Under the pieces are notes generated by a model. It was not told where the DNA came from. It searched no databases and was given only the letters and a program-made list of their open reading frames with translations. Source: SIG636 sp045537905 (GTDB taxonomy: Bacteria > Bacillota > Clostridia > Oscillospirales > CAG-382). From it: a stretch of DNA of 64,000 nucleotides. This document shows, one piece after another, positions 1 to 9,014 of this stretch; positions within the stretch are counted from its first letter, which is position 1, and each line of letters begins with the position of its first letter. Location of the stretch: positions 1 through 64,000 of the forward strand of contig JAZSQJ010000053.1 in the NCBI GenBank assembly GCA_045537905.1, written 5' to 3'. The position numbers were made by a program, and so were the translations under genes.

Positions 1-55
1 TTAGAATGAGTATATTTTATTCTTTTTCGTGCTCTGTGCCTTTGTCAGCGGTCTG
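1..55 (-). mobile_element. 224-bp hairpin-associated repeat, copy C (cut by window edge)
   Basis: These 55 bases are the exact reverse complement of the first 55 bases of the repeat found complete at 16481-16704 and 60116-60339. The element starts at base 55 (CAGACCGCTGAC on the minus strand) and runs off the left edge. It abuts a perfect hairpin at 56-81, as the other copies abut theirs. No protein is credible here: the open frame crossing it has no family resemblance. That exactly 55 identical bases remain suggests an assembly that broke at a repeat, which is inference. Confidence 0.85.
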
Positions 56-81
56 AGCCCCGTAGCGAAAGCTACGGGGCT
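56..81. repeat. terminator-like hairpin flanking element copy C
   Basis: Perfect 11-bp stem AGCCCCGTAGC/GCTACGGGGCT closed by a GAAA loop and followed by TTTTCG on the plus strand. It touches the first base of the element, the same position held by the unrelated hairpins at 16444-16480 and 60083-60115. By analogy it should be one half of a direct repeat whose partner lies beyond the left edge. Confidence 0.7.
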
Positions 82-334
82 TTTCGTACAAAAAGCTTGT
101 GAAAATATGTAAAAACTCCGCCATAATGGCGGGGACCATAGGGCGGACGTCTTGCTCCCGCCGTGCTGAACGATAAGCGTAAGCCTTTTTGTACCCAATA
201 TAAGGGAAACTGTTTTGTGTCCTATAAAGAAAAGTATTTGTTTTTTATCCTTCACGCCATCTTAAGACACACCGCTTTAAGATTTATCTCTAAAAGCCAA
301 CCCATCGGTGGTAGGAGTAAGGTGTTATTATAAA
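82..334. other. intergenic stretch with no recognised gene
   Basis: No reading frame with a ribosome site or family resemblance is visible. A minus-strand frame of 84 codons crosses it into the repeat and looks fortuitous. Around 119-134 there is a short inverted repeat (CCGCC/GGCGG), with further G/C-rich complementary patches to about 165. No promoter or known RNA family was recognised. Confidence 0.5.
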
Positions 335-376
335 AAAAGCCAATATCTACTGCAAAGGCAGAGGATATTGGCTTTT
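335..376 (-). terminator. rho-independent terminator of the metA-tcdA operon
   Basis: Inverted repeat AAAAGCCAATAT/ATATTGGCTTTT with an inner CTGC-AAAG-GCAG stem. Read on the minus strand it ends in a run of seven T. It lies 17 bp after the tcdA stop and closes the ten-gene unit that starts at metA. Confidence 0.85.
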
Positions 377-393
377 ATTTTATAAGAAACAAA

Positions 394-1080
394 CTATATT
401 CCAAGCAAGTCCTTGATGATATTCTCTGCCATAAGAAAACCGGCAGTAGGAGGAACAAAGGAAACGGAGCAAACGGTGCGTCCCGTGGTTTTTGGCAGCT
501 CCTTGCTGTAAACAACCTTCAGCTTCCTTACGCCGTTTTCCTTCAGCAAGCGGCGCATAGCCTTTGCCAAAGGACAAACAGAGGTCTTGGAAATATCCAC
601 GCACTCAAAAACGTTGCTTTGCAGCTTGTTTCCCGTACCCATACAGGAGATGATACCAATGCCCCGTCTTTCAGCCTCTGCCGCCAGCGTAATTTTTGCA
701 CTGATATTATCAATGGCATCGGCAATATAATCCGGCTTGTATTTTTCAATTAACTCGGGTATGTTTTCCCTTGTTAAAAACAACTTTTCCGTAAAAACCT
801 TTGCCTCGGGGTTGATAGCCAAAGCACGCTCTGCCCCAACGGCAACCTTGTCCTTGCCTATAGTGTCTACGGTGCAAAGAATTTGCCTGTTAAGATTGCT
901 TGCGTCAAAGCTGTCTGCATCTATAAGCGCAAAATTGCCGCAACCTGCACGAACCAAGGCCTCAAGCACGTATCCGCCCACACCTCCAAGTCCGCACAGC
1001 ATAACTGTTTTTGCTCCCAAAAGGGCAGGGGAGGCCTCTCCTAACAAAGGTAACTGTCTTTCGTATCTGTTTTCCATCAT
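394..1080 (-). CDS. tcdA: tRNA threonylcarbamoyladenosine dehydratase (TcdA/CsdL)
   Basis: E1-like, ThiF-superfamily enzyme of 228 residues. TcdA uses ATP to cyclise t6A at position 37 of ANN-decoding tRNAs to ct6A. The nucleotide-binding loop GLGGVGG lies at residues 30-36, the acidic residue D54 follows the second strand, and NLNRQ at 62-66 is the family ATP-contact motif. The reading frame starts ATGATG; the first ATG overlaps the mutS2 stop by 4 bp (ATGA), indicating translational coupling. It is the last gene of the operon, followed by a terminator. tsaC, which makes the t6A precursor, lies in the divergent operon at 10998. MoeB/ThiF are relatives, but the length and lack of a C-terminal rhodanese domain favour TcdA. 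Confidence 0.88.
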   Translation of the reverse strand: MMENRYERQLPLLGEASPALLGAKTVMLCGLGGVGGYVLEALVRAGCGNFALIDADSFDASNLNRQILCTVDTIGKDKVAVGAERALAINPEAKVFTEKLFLTRENIPELIEKYKPDYIADAIDNISAKITLAAEAERRGIGIISCMGTGNKLQSNVFECVDISKTSVCPLAKAMRRLLKENGVRKLKVVYSKELPKTTGRTVCSVSFVPPTAGFLMAENIIKDLLGI

Positions 1081-3464
1081 TTGTGTTTACCCGTCAGCTC
1101 AACGACTGTAACGCCCGTGTCACCCTCGCCGTATCTACCGCTGCGGAAGGACTTTATACGCTTGTCACCGCGCATATATCTCCACAAAGCGGCACGGAGG
1201 GCACCCGTGCCCTTGCCGTGTATAAGGGTTACAGTGGTGTAGCCTGCGGTAACAGCACTGTCAAGATAGCGGTCAACCATAAACCAGGCGTCGTCGCCCG
1301 TTTCGCCACGCAGGTCTATCTCGTTCTTGACAGCGGCACGGAGGGTGCTGTCGCCCTGCTTCTTTTCCTTAAAGCTATCAGGTATCTCCACCTTTTCTGC
1401 CAGTAAACGCAGGTTTTTAATGGATGTTTTGGTCTTTATAATGCCTGCCTGTACAACAGCCTTTTTACCTTCTACAGATAAAACAACGCCCGTTTTGTTT
1501 ATATCCACCATCAAAACGCTGTCGCCCTTCTCCAGGGGACGGGGCAGGGTATAGTCCTCATCAACGGGTGCAGTAAGGGAAACGCCGTCATATATCTTGT
1601 CATCGGCGGATTTAAGGGTGTCTCTGATACCGGCCCTGGACTTTTCAAGCCGTTCCTTGGCGTCAGCCTTGTCCTTTTCTTTTTGCAGCTTGTTCAGCTC
1701 GTCAAAGACAAACTCACTGGACGCCTTTGCACTGGCAAGGATGGCGTTAGCCTGCTCACGGGCACGCTCCATAAGCTTTTCGCTGTTTTCCTCCAGCTCT
1801 TTTGCCTTGGCGTTTGCCTCAGCCAGGCGTCTGTCTGCCTCCTCCTTAGCGGCGGCAAGGGCGGCACGCTCCTTTTGCATAGTGCTTTCAGCCGCCTCCA
1901 GCTTGCTTAGCATATCCTCAAACTTAACGTTGTCCTCCTTCATTATTTGGGCGGCACGGTCGATTATATCGGGGTCGATGCCAAGCCTTGCAGATATGGA
2001 AAAGGCGTTGGATTTACCGGGCAAGCCTGTAATAAGCCTGTAGGTAGGCTTAAGAGTCTCCACGTCAAACTCGCAAGAGGCGTTAAGCACGTCGTCGTTT
2101 TCCAGGGCGTACAGCTTAAGCTCTGCATAGTGGGTGGTAGCGGCAGACAAGGTGCCTGCCTCCTTAACACGCTCCAGAATAGCTACTGCCAAAGCCGCAC
2201 CCTCTACAGGGTCGGTCCCTGCACCCAGCTCATCAAAAAGCACAAGGGTGTTGCTGTCCATCTCGCTGAGTATAGAGGCTATATTAACCATATGGGCAGA
2301 GAAGGTAGACAAAGACTGCTCTATGCTCTGCTCGTCACCTATGTCTGCCAGAATACCGCTGAAAACAGGCAGCTCCGAGCCGTAGCTACAGGGGATATGC
2401 AAGCCGCACTGTGCCATCATAGCCAACAGACCTATAGTTTTAAGGGTAACGGTCTTACCGCCCGTATTAGGGCCTGTTATAATCATCGAGCTTTGTTTTT
2501 TGCCAAACTCAAGGCTGATAGGCACAACCTTTTCACGGTCAATAAGAGGGTGTCTTGCCCTTATCAGCTTAATATTACGGGGATTTACGCTCATAATAGC
2601 GGCACAGCCGTCTATCTCGTAGGAGTAAGCGGCACGGGCAAATATACAGGCAAGGTCGGTTATAACCTTGCAGTTAAGGGAAAGCTGGGAGGAAAAACGC
2701 ACCACCGCCACGGTAAGCTCTGCAAGAATGCGTTCAATTTCGTCCTCCTCGTCAGACTTAAGCTCACGAAGCCTGTTATTAGCCTCCAACACCGCAATAG
2801 GCTCAATAAAGTAGGTAGCCCCTGATGCGGAGGTATCGTGTAGTAAGCCCTTAACCTCGTTGCGGTATTCTGCCTTAACGGGCACAACGTATCTGCCGCC
2901 TCGTATGGTAACGATATTTTCCTGCAGGTACTTGGACTTGTTACCCGTGGTGTAGCCGGAAAGTACGTCTCTTATATGGTTTTCGGTTTTTCGTTGCTCG
3001 CGGCGAATTTTGTACAGGGTATCGCTGGCATCATCTGCAAGGCTGTCCTCGCCTGCAATGGCTGAGGATATCTTCTTTTCCAAAAAGGAATTTTCCTGTA
3101 ACAGTGAGAAATAGGTATTAAGACAATCCACCGTGTTGCCTGCGTACTTAACCAGGGAGGCTACTATCCGCAGGGTAGCGGCAACGTAAACCAGCTCGGA
3201 AATAGAAAGCACACCGCCCTTTTCGGCACGGTCAAGCATAGGCGTTATGTCCTTGGCACCGCCGAAGGGAGGTGTACCCTTAACTACAATCATTTCCTTG
3301 GCTTTAGAGGTTTCCTCCGTAAGTCTGGCAATAACAACAGGGTCCGTAGAGGGCATAATACCAAGCAAAGCCGCCTTCGATGCCTCGGTACGGGCAAAGG
3401 ACGCCAAGGACTCTCTGATCTTATCAAATTCCAGTGTATAAACTGCTTTATTAAAATTGCTCAT
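1077..3464 (-). CDS. mutS2: endonuclease MutS2 (ribosome rescue / anti-recombination ATPase)
   Basis: MutS2 of about 795 residues. A long N-terminal lever and clamp region precedes a Walker A loop GPNTGGKT near residue 331 and a Walker B LVLFDELGAGTDP. A charged coiled coil (many E/K/A) links to a C-terminal Smr nuclease domain with IDLRGETGDDA and LIHGKGTGALR. Family members act on branched DNA and on collided ribosomes. The frame opens at 3479, but an AGGAGG ribosome site falls inside those first codons (3469-3474), so the start is the ATG at 3464. It lies 11 bp after recO and overlaps tcdA by 4 bp. Confidence 0.95.
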   Translation of the reverse strand: MSNFNKAVYTLEFDKIRESLASFARTEASKAALLGIMPSTDPVVIARLTEETSKAKEMIVVKGTPPFGGAKDITPMLDRAEKGGVLSISELVYVAATLRIVASLVKYAGNTVDCLNTYFSLLQENSFLEKKISSAIAGEDSLADDASDTLYKIRREQRKTENHIRDVLSGYTTGNKSKYLQENIVTIRGGRYVVPVKAEYRNEVKGLLHDTSASGATYFIEPIAVLEANNRLRELKSDEEDEIERILAELTVAVVRFSSQLSLNCKVITDLACIFARAAYSYEIDGCAAIMSVNPRNIKLIRARHPLIDREKVVPISLEFGKKQSSMIITGPNTGGKTVTLKTIGLLAMMAQCGLHIPCSYGSELPVFSGILADIGDEQSIEQSLSTFSAHMVNIASILSEMDSNTLVLFDELGAGTDPVEGAALAVAILERVKEAGTLSAATTHYAELKLYALENDDVLNASCEFDVETLKPTYRLITGLPGKSNAFSISARLGIDPDIIDRAAQIMKEDNVKFEDMLSKLEAAESTMQKERAALAAAKEEADRRLAEANAKAKELEENSEKLMERAREQANAILASAKASSEFVFDELNKLQKEKDKADAKERLEKSRAGIRDTLKSADDKIYDGVSLTAPVDEDYTLPRPLEKGDSVLMVDINKTGVVLSVEGKKAVVQAGIIKTKTSIKNLRLLAEKVEIPDSFKEKKQGDSTLRAAVKNEIDLRGETGDDAWFMVDRYLDSAVTAGYTTVTLIHGKGTGALRAALWRYMRGDKRIKSFRSGRYGEGDTGVTVVELTGKHK

Positions 3465-3475
3465 TTTTCCTCCTA

Positions 3476-4249
3476 TCAAAACCCTTTCTTAAAGGATTTA
3501 TAAAGCGGAAGGGACTTAGGCTCGTACTCAAGCCTGTGCAAAATATTTTTCTCGCTAATCTCGCAAAAGACGGCAAGGGTATCGTCGTCTGTGCGGAACT
3601 TAAACAAAGCGTCCTTTTCACAAACAACCGTATGCAGTACCGAGCGATAAACGGCGGCAGGCATCTTTATAGGCATACCCTCCCCCTTGGTTTTAGCCAC
3701 GCAGTCTCCACAGCGTACACTGCCTTGCTCCACGTCAAAAAAGGTTTCCGTCTCCTCATCGGGCAAGGACAGTCCACAGCAGTCACACTCCTCAAGGTAA
3801 GGAGTGTAACCAAGGAGGGTACAAAGCCTTGTTTCGTACACCGCCTTTATATGGTCGGTGGGGAAGCTTTCCTTTTCTATAGTATGGAAGGTATTAAGAA
3901 GCAGCTTAAGCAGCTCCCTGTCCTCCTCACCGCCTATAAGGTTTATCTTACAAAGCTCTGCACAGTATGACGCAAGGGAAAACAGCACGATATCCTTGGA
4001 TATATCAAAAAAACTGCGTATATACTGGGCATCCATAATGGTGTATACGTTAGGGTTATAGCCTGTGTAAAAATGAAATTCCGAATAAGTAAAAAGCTGA
4101 ACACAGCGAAAATAGCTGGCTCCAACGTTTTTACCGCCCGTTGCTTTAGCGTAAATAACGCCGTGGTCCTCGGTAAGAACGGTAAGCAGCTTGCCTTTCT
4201 CACCGCTATCGGTCTGTTTTATAATAAGTCCGCGGCATTTGATATACAT
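3476..4249 (-). CDS. recO: DNA repair protein RecO
   Basis: 257-residue RecO, the mediator that loads RecA on SSB-coated DNA in the RecFOR pathway and anneals single strands. The N-terminal OB fold begins MYIKCRGLIIKQTDSGEKGK. A four-cysteine zinc site is formed by CDCCG (155-159) and CGDC (180-183). It follows era with a 3-bp gap, the usual Firmicute neighbourhood, and is followed by mutS2. Confidence 0.93.
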   Translation of the reverse strand: MYIKCRGLIIKQTDSGEKGKLLTVLTEDHGVIYAKATGGKNVGASYFRCVQLFTYSEFHFYTGYNPNVYTIMDAQYIRSFFDISKDIVLFSLASYCAELCKINLIGGEEDRELLKLLLNTFHTIEKESFPTDHIKAVYETRLCTLLGYTPYLEECDCCGLSLPDEETETFFDVEQGSVRCGDCVAKTKGEGMPIKMPAAVYRSVLHTVVCEKDALFKFRTDDDTLAVFCEISEKNILHRLEYEPKSLPLYKSFKKGF

Positions 4250-4252
4250 TTA

Positions 4253-5143
4253 TTATTCCTCGTTGTTATAACCAAAATCAGCAAGCAGTGTGCGTCTGTC
4301 TCTCCAGTTTTCCTTAACCTTAACCCAAAGGTCAAGATGCACGTGGATACCAAGCATCTTTTCCGCATCCTCTCTTGCGTAGGTGCCTATCTTCTTAAGC
4401 ATAGAGCCGTTTTTGCCTATAAGTATGCTCTTGTGCGCTTCCTTTTCACAGTATATCTCGGCACGCACACGCAAAATATCCTTTTCTTCCTTATATTCCT
4501 CTATAACAACCGCAACACCGTGGGGCACCTCGTCCTCTGTAAGACGAAGAACCTTTTCCCTGATAATCTCAGCAAAAAGCTGTCTTTCGGGCTGGTCGGT
4601 AAGCATATCGTCGGGGAAGAAATGGGGGGAGGGCACCAGTAAAGGCTCCAGCTCCTTAAAGATGATGTCAATACCGTCCTTCTCCAGGGCAGATATAGGT
4701 ATAATAGAGTGGAAGTCGTACTCCTCGTTGATGTTAAACATAAACTCAGCCAGCGCACCCTTGTTTACCGTATCAACCTTGTTGATCAGCAAAATAACCT
4801 TGGCGCCCGATGCACAGTTTTTACGCAGTGCATCCTTCTCCGCAGGGTTAAGACGGGAGCAAGCCTCTACCACAAAAAGCACGATATCCGCATCCTCAGA
4901 GGCGTTACCGGCCGCCTTCATCATATATTCACCCAGCAGATTGCGGGGTCTGTGCAGACCGGGGGTGTCGATAAAAACGTACTGAGCGTTACCGCGGGTA
5001 ACTACGCCGGTAATACGGTTTCTGGTAGTTTGGGGACGCTTTGAAACAATGGCAATCTTTTCACCTGCCAAAGCGTTTATCAAGGTAGATTTACCCACGT
5101 TGGGCTTACCTGTAATCATTATAAAAGCTGTTTTAGTTTCCAT
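4253..5143 (-). CDS. era: GTPase Era, 16S rRNA maturation
   Basis: 296-residue Era. GTPase motifs are G1 GKPNVGKS (12-19), G3 DTPG (59-62) and G4 NKVD (121-124). The C-terminal KH domain with GKNGSMLKKIG (243-253) binds the 3' end of 16S rRNA. It sits directly after ybeY, which works in the same late 30S maturation step, in the conserved phoH-ybeY-era-recO block. Confidence 0.97.
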   Translation of the reverse strand: METKTAFIMITGKPNVGKSTLINALAGEKIAIVSKRPQTTRNRITGVVTRGNAQYVFIDTPGLHRPRNLLGEYMMKAAGNASEDADIVLFVVEACSRLNPAEKDALRKNCASGAKVILLINKVDTVNKGALAEFMFNINEEYDFHSIIPISALEKDGIDIIFKELEPLLVPSPHFFPDDMLTDQPERQLFAEIIREKVLRLTEDEVPHGVAVVIEEYKEEKDILRVRAEIYCEKEAHKSILIGKNGSMLKKIGTYAREDAEKMLGIHVHLDLWVKVKENWRDRRTLLADFGYNNEE

Positions 5144-5155
5144 ATAAAACCGTCC

Positions 5156-5605
5156 TTATCTGCTTATACCAAAGTGCTCCAGCACCTCGTTCTGGCGTTT
5201 TTCCATATAGATACGCCCTTCCTCGTCGTCAACGTGGTCATATCCCAACAAATGCAGGGCAGAGTGCACGGAAAGAAAGCAAAGCTCTCTCAAAAGGCTG
5301 TGCCCATATTCCTCCGCCTGTGCCGTAGCACGCTCAAGGGAGATGATAATATCTCCAAGCATACTGTAACCCGGCATATCAAAGTCCAGGGTAGGGAAGG
5401 AAAGCACGTCCGTAGGTGCATCAATGTCTCTGAACTCCTTATTAAGCTCCCTTATACATTCGTTATCGCAAATGGTAAGTGAAACCTCACCCTGTGCCTC
5501 GGGACATTCAGCCTCTATGGTATAAGCTATAACCTTTTTCATAGCATTAAGCGTCTTGCGGTCAAAGGCGCTGCCCGTTTTGTTGTTAAATAAAACCTTC
5601 AGCAT
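5156..5605 (-). CDS. ybeY: endoribonuclease YbeY, 16S rRNA 3'-end processing
   Basis: 149-residue metalloprotein of the UPF0054 family. The zinc-binding motif HSALHLLGYDH at residues 114-124 supplies the three histidines H114, H118 and H124. TDVLSFP (65-71) is the other family signature. It starts 2 bp after the phoH stop, and era follows 12 bp later. Confidence 0.96.
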   Translation of the reverse strand: MLKVLFNNKTGSAFDRKTLNAMKKVIAYTIEAECPEAQGEVSLTICDNECIRELNKEFRDIDAPTDVLSFPTLDFDMPGYSMLGDIIISLERATAQAEEYGHSLLRELCFLSVHSALHLLGYDHVDDEEGRIYMEKRQNEVLEHFGISR

Positions 5606-5607
5606 AG

Positions 5608-6606
5608 CTATCTCCTCTTAAAGCTCCGTCTTTCTGTAGGCTTTTGCCCCTCAGAGCTTTCGTGCTTTTCGTAAGCAAGTATAATCTTCTGTACCAGAGG
5701 ATGGCGTACCACGTCCTTGTGAGACAGCCTGAAAATAGCGAGCCCCTCAATATCCCCAAGTATCTCGGTAGCCTCAACAAGACCGCTCTTTTTAACAAAG
5801 GGCAGGTCAATCTGGGTAGCGTCACCCGTAACTATAGCCTTGGAGTTGTTACCAAGCCTGGTTAAAAACATCTTCATCTGCTCGGGAGTAGTGTTCTGTG
5901 CCTCGTCCAGGATAATAAAAGCATCGTCCAGAGTCCTGCCTCGCATATATGCAAGGGGAGCAATCTCGATAATACCCTTTTCCAAAAACTTAGCAAAGGT
6001 GTCCCTGCCAAGCATCTCCCCCAGGGCGTCGTGCAACGGACGGAGATAGGGGTCTATCTTGCTTTGCAGGTCACCGGGCAAAAAGCCCAGCTTTTCACCT
6101 GCTTCAACCGCAGGTCTGGTAAGAACTATCCTCGATATCTCCTTAGCCTTAAGGGCAGAAACAGCCATAGCAACCGCCAAAAAGGTCTTACCCGTACCGG
6201 CAGGCCCCACACCGAAAACGATGGTGTTTTTCTTTATGCAGTCCACGTATTTCTGCTGACCAACGGTTTTAGCCTTGATAGGCTTGCCCTTGTTGGTAAG
6301 GCAAATACAGCCTTGGTATATAGCAGAAAGCTCGTCCTCACGCTGTTCCTTAACCATGGTAATAACGTAGTTAAGGCTGTTTTCGTCAATAGCCTCGCTG
6401 AGGGCGGCTACCTGTTCAAGCTGCTCAATGGCTTTAGCAGTCATATCAACCGCACTTTTGTCAGCACCCTGTATTTTAATGCTGTCACCACGGTTGATGA
6501 TCTTAACGTTAAACTCCCTCTCAAGCTTGCCGATGTTCAGATCCAAAGGTCCAAAAAGCTTAAGCAAAAAGTCCATACTAAGCTCGGTTAAATCCTTATC
6601 AAACAT
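5608..6606 (-). CDS. phoH: PhoH-family ATPase
   Basis: 332-residue PhoH-like protein. An N-terminal KH-like region (about residues 20-60) precedes a P-loop ATPase with GPAGTGKT (134-141) and the Walker B segment FIILDEAQNT. Members are thought to act on RNA together with YbeY; the precise activity is not settled. It lies 11 bp after nadC and 2 bp before ybeY. The C-terminal tail is rich in K, R, E and S. Confidence 0.93.
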   Translation of the reverse strand: MFDKDLTELSMDFLLKLFGPLDLNIGKLEREFNVKIINRGDSIKIQGADKSAVDMTAKAIEQLEQVAALSEAIDENSLNYVITMVKEQREDELSAIYQGCICLTNKGKPIKAKTVGQQKYVDCIKKNTIVFGVGPAGTGKTFLAVAMAVSALKAKEISRIVLTRPAVEAGEKLGFLPGDLQSKIDPYLRPLHDALGEMLGRDTFAKFLEKGIIEIAPLAYMRGRTLDDAFIILDEAQNTTPEQMKMFLTRLGNNSKAIVTGDATQIDLPFVKKSGLVEATEILGDIEGLAIFRLSHKDVVRHPLVQKIILAYEKHESSEGQKPTERRSFKRR

Positions 6607-6617
6607 AAAACTGTCCT

Positions 6618-7445
6618 TTATTTAATAGTAAACTTAAGGCTTATATCCATTGCCTTAACAGAGTGGGTAAGGGCGCCGATGGATATAAGGTCAACACCGG
6701 ACATAGCCACCTCTCTCAGGTCACGCTCACCCATATTGCCGCTTGCCTCGGTAACGGCTCTGCCTGCGATAAAGTCCACAGCCTCTTTCATCTGGGCGCA
6801 GGTCATATTGTCAAGCATAATAATGTCTGCACCTGCGGCAAGGGCCTCTGCAACCTGCTCCATATTCTCGGTCTCTACCTCGATCTTAAGAGTGTGGGGG
6901 GCGTACGCCTTGGCAGAGGTAACTGCCTTGGTTATACTGCCTGCCGCCGCAATGTGGTTGTCCTTAATCAAAACGCCGTCAGACAAGCCAAAACGGTGGT
7001 TTACCGCACCGCCAACGCGTACAGCGTACTTATCAAGGGCACGCAGTCCGGGCATGGTCTTTCTGGTATCGGTAATCCTTGCGGTGGTACCCTTAACAGC
7101 CTCGGTAGCAAGCCTTGTAGCCGTAGCGATACCGCTGGCTCTTTGCATAAGGTTAAGAGCAGTACGCTCACCCATAAGGATAGTACGGGCGTTGCCCTTA
7201 ACGGTAGCGATAACGTCGCCCTTCTTTACGTAGTCACCCTCGGCAACCATCAGTGTAAGCTCAACACCGCCGCCACAAAGCTCAAAGCTACGCTTTGCAA
7301 TATCAAGACCGCAAATAACGCCGTCAGCCTTGGCCTTGAAGGCACCCTCGGCTATAGCGTTTTCGGGCACGGTGGATATGGTGGTAATATCGCCTCCGGG
7401 CATATCCTCCTCAAGGCTGGTAATGATTATTTTATCAAAATTCAT
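6618..7445 (-). CDS. nadC: nicotinate-nucleotide pyrophosphorylase (carboxylating), NadC
   Basis: 275-residue quinolinate phosphoribosyltransferase. It joins quinolinate and PRPP to give nicotinate mononucleotide, CO2 and PPi, the third step of de novo NAD synthesis. Visible signatures are EEDMPGGDITT near the N terminus, ERTALNLMQRASGIAT and TRKTMPGLR around the active site, KIEVETEN, and MLDNMT with the C-terminal glycine-rich phosphate site SGNMG. It follows nadB by 17 bp, completing nadA-nadB-nadC. Confidence 0.96.
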   Translation of the reverse strand: MNFDKIIITSLEEDMPGGDITTISTVPENAIAEGAFKAKADGVICGLDIAKRSFELCGGGVELTLMVAEGDYVKKGDVIATVKGNARTILMGERTALNLMQRASGIATATRLATEAVKGTTARITDTRKTMPGLRALDKYAVRVGGAVNHRFGLSDGVLIKDNHIAAAGSITKAVTSAKAYAPHTLKIEVETENMEQVAEALAAGADIIMLDNMTCAQMKEAVDFIAGRAVTEASGNMGERDLREVAMSGVDLISIGALTHSVKAMDISLKFTIK

Positions 7446-7462
7446 AGTATTTACTCCTTTAA

Positions 7463-9004
7463 TTAACCGATAATATAGTGAGCTCCCACGCTTTCCTTAC
7501 GGGCATAAGCCGCCTCAAGTATGGTAATAGCGTTTTGCAGCATATTCTGTACCTTGTAATGGTAGGGAGAGTTAAGGAAGGTGTTGTCCAGCTCCTCCTC
7601 CAGCTCTGCCAGTATAGCACTGCCCTTAAGCATCCCCTCAAAGGAACGTTCAGGCCCTGCGTATTCGGTCATAGTATTTTTGATTATTTTTTCTATCTGG
7701 GAGAAAAACTCGTTGGTATGAACAACTCTGCCCAGGCTTTCGCTCTCCAGTGCAACCTCTCCTGTATCACAGGGACGGAAGTTGTCGTTGATGTAGTTAG
7801 CACTCCGTCTGCCGAAAACAAGACATTCCAGCATAGAGTTGGAGGCAAGCCTGTTTGCACCGTGTATGCCCGTTTCGGCACACTCACCGCAACAGAAAAG
7901 ACCCTCAACGTTGGTTCTGCCGTCGATGTCGGTCTTTACGCCGCCCATAAAGTAATGCTGGGCAGGTCTGACGGGGATAAAGTCCCCGGTAAGCTTAATA
8001 CCCTGTTCCTTGCACTGCTTGAATATGGTAGGAAAACGGTTCATAAAAAACTCGGTAGTCATAGAGGAGGTGTCAAGGAAAACCCTGTCACTGCCCGTAC
8101 GCTTCATTTCCTTGATTATCTCCCTGGTAACAATATCACGGGGGGCAAGGTCAGCTAACTCGTGCTTGCCCTGCATAAAGGCGGTGCCTCTGTAGTTGCG
8201 TAGTATGGCACCCTCACCGCGAACCGCCTCGGAAATCAAAAACAGTCTGGCAGGGTTATCGTCGGGGATAAGAGTAGTGGGATGGAACTGTACCATCTCC
8301 ATATGGTTAAGCTTGGCACCAACCCTTGCGGCGGCGGCAATACCGTCACCAACGGCACCGATGGGGTTAGTCGTATAGCGGTAAAGCTGACCGATACCAC
8401 CCGTTGCAACCACAAGGTTACGGGTTTTAATCACTCTGTACTCCTGCCCAACGAAGGCAAGCACACCGCAAACGCCCCTGTCGTCGGTAAGGATATCCAC
8501 CATATAGCTTTCCATAAAGAAATGCAGATTTTCCTTGGAGCAGGCAAGCCTGCCAAGCTGCTTGGTAGTTTCCTTGCCCGTGGCGTCACCGCCGCAGTGT
8601 ACGATGCGGCGCATATGGTGTCCGCCCTCGCGGGTAATAAGCAAATCACCCTCGTTGTTTACGTCAAAGGGGATGTCCATATCGATAAGCGCTCTTATAT
8701 TCTCAGGTCCTTCCTCAACCAAAACCTTAACGGCACTCTCGTCGCAAAGACCTGCGCCTGCGGCAAGGGTATCCTGAATATGGCTTATAAACTGGTCCTC
8801 CTTGCTGATAACGGCGGCAATACCGCCCTGTGCCAGATAGGAGTTGCTTTCGTCAATATTAGCCTTGGTAAGAACAGCCACCTGCAGCTCGGAGTTAAGG
8901 TTAAGGGCACAGTAAAGCCCTGCAACACCGCTGCCGATAATAACCACGTCAAAGCTGTACTGGTCGCAGTCCTTTGCTTTGTCATTGTATAAATACTTTC
9001 TCAT
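7463..9004 (-). CDS. nadB: L-aspartate oxidase, NadB
   Basis: 513-residue FAD enzyme that oxidises L-aspartate to iminoaspartate, the first step of bacterial NAD synthesis. The Rossmann FAD loop GSGVAG is at 24-29. GGIAAVI, EGGHHMRRIVHC, and the C-terminal CGECAETGIHGANRLASNS are family signatures of the fumarate reductase/NadB group. In an anaerobe fumarate is the likely electron acceptor (inference). It lies 10 bp after nadA. Confidence 0.96.
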   Translation of the reverse strand: MRKYLYNDKAKDCDQYSFDVVIIGSGVAGLYCALNLNSELQVAVLTKANIDESNSYLAQGGIAAVISKEDQFISHIQDTLAAGAGLCDESAVKVLVEEGPENIRALIDMDIPFDVNNEGDLLITREGGHHMRRIVHCGGDATGKETTKQLGRLACSKENLHFFMESYMVDILTDDRGVCGVLAFVGQEYRVIKTRNLVVATGGIGQLYRYTTNPIGAVGDGIAAAARVGAKLNHMEMVQFHPTTLIPDDNPARLFLISEAVRGEGAILRNYRGTAFMQGKHELADLAPRDIVTREIIKEMKRTGSDRVFLDTSSMTTEFFMNRFPTIFKQCKEQGIKLTGDFIPVRPAQHYFMGGVKTDIDGRTNVEGLFCCGECAETGIHGANRLASNSMLECLVFGRRSANYINDNFRPCDTGEVALESESLGRVVHTNEFFSQIEKIIKNTMTEYAGPERSFEGMLKGSAILAELEEELDNTFLNSPYHYKVQNMLQNAITILEAAYARKESVGAHYIIG

Positions 9005-9014
9005 TCCATCTACC

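Noticed and set aside
1..255. Minus-strand open frame of 84 codons at the left edge
   Set aside because: It runs through the repeat element and the flanking hairpin, has no ribosome site and no family resemblance.
1947..2825. Plus-strand frame of 292 codons inside mutS2
   Set aside because: Antisense shadow of a complete mutS2 with all motifs; no ribosome site.
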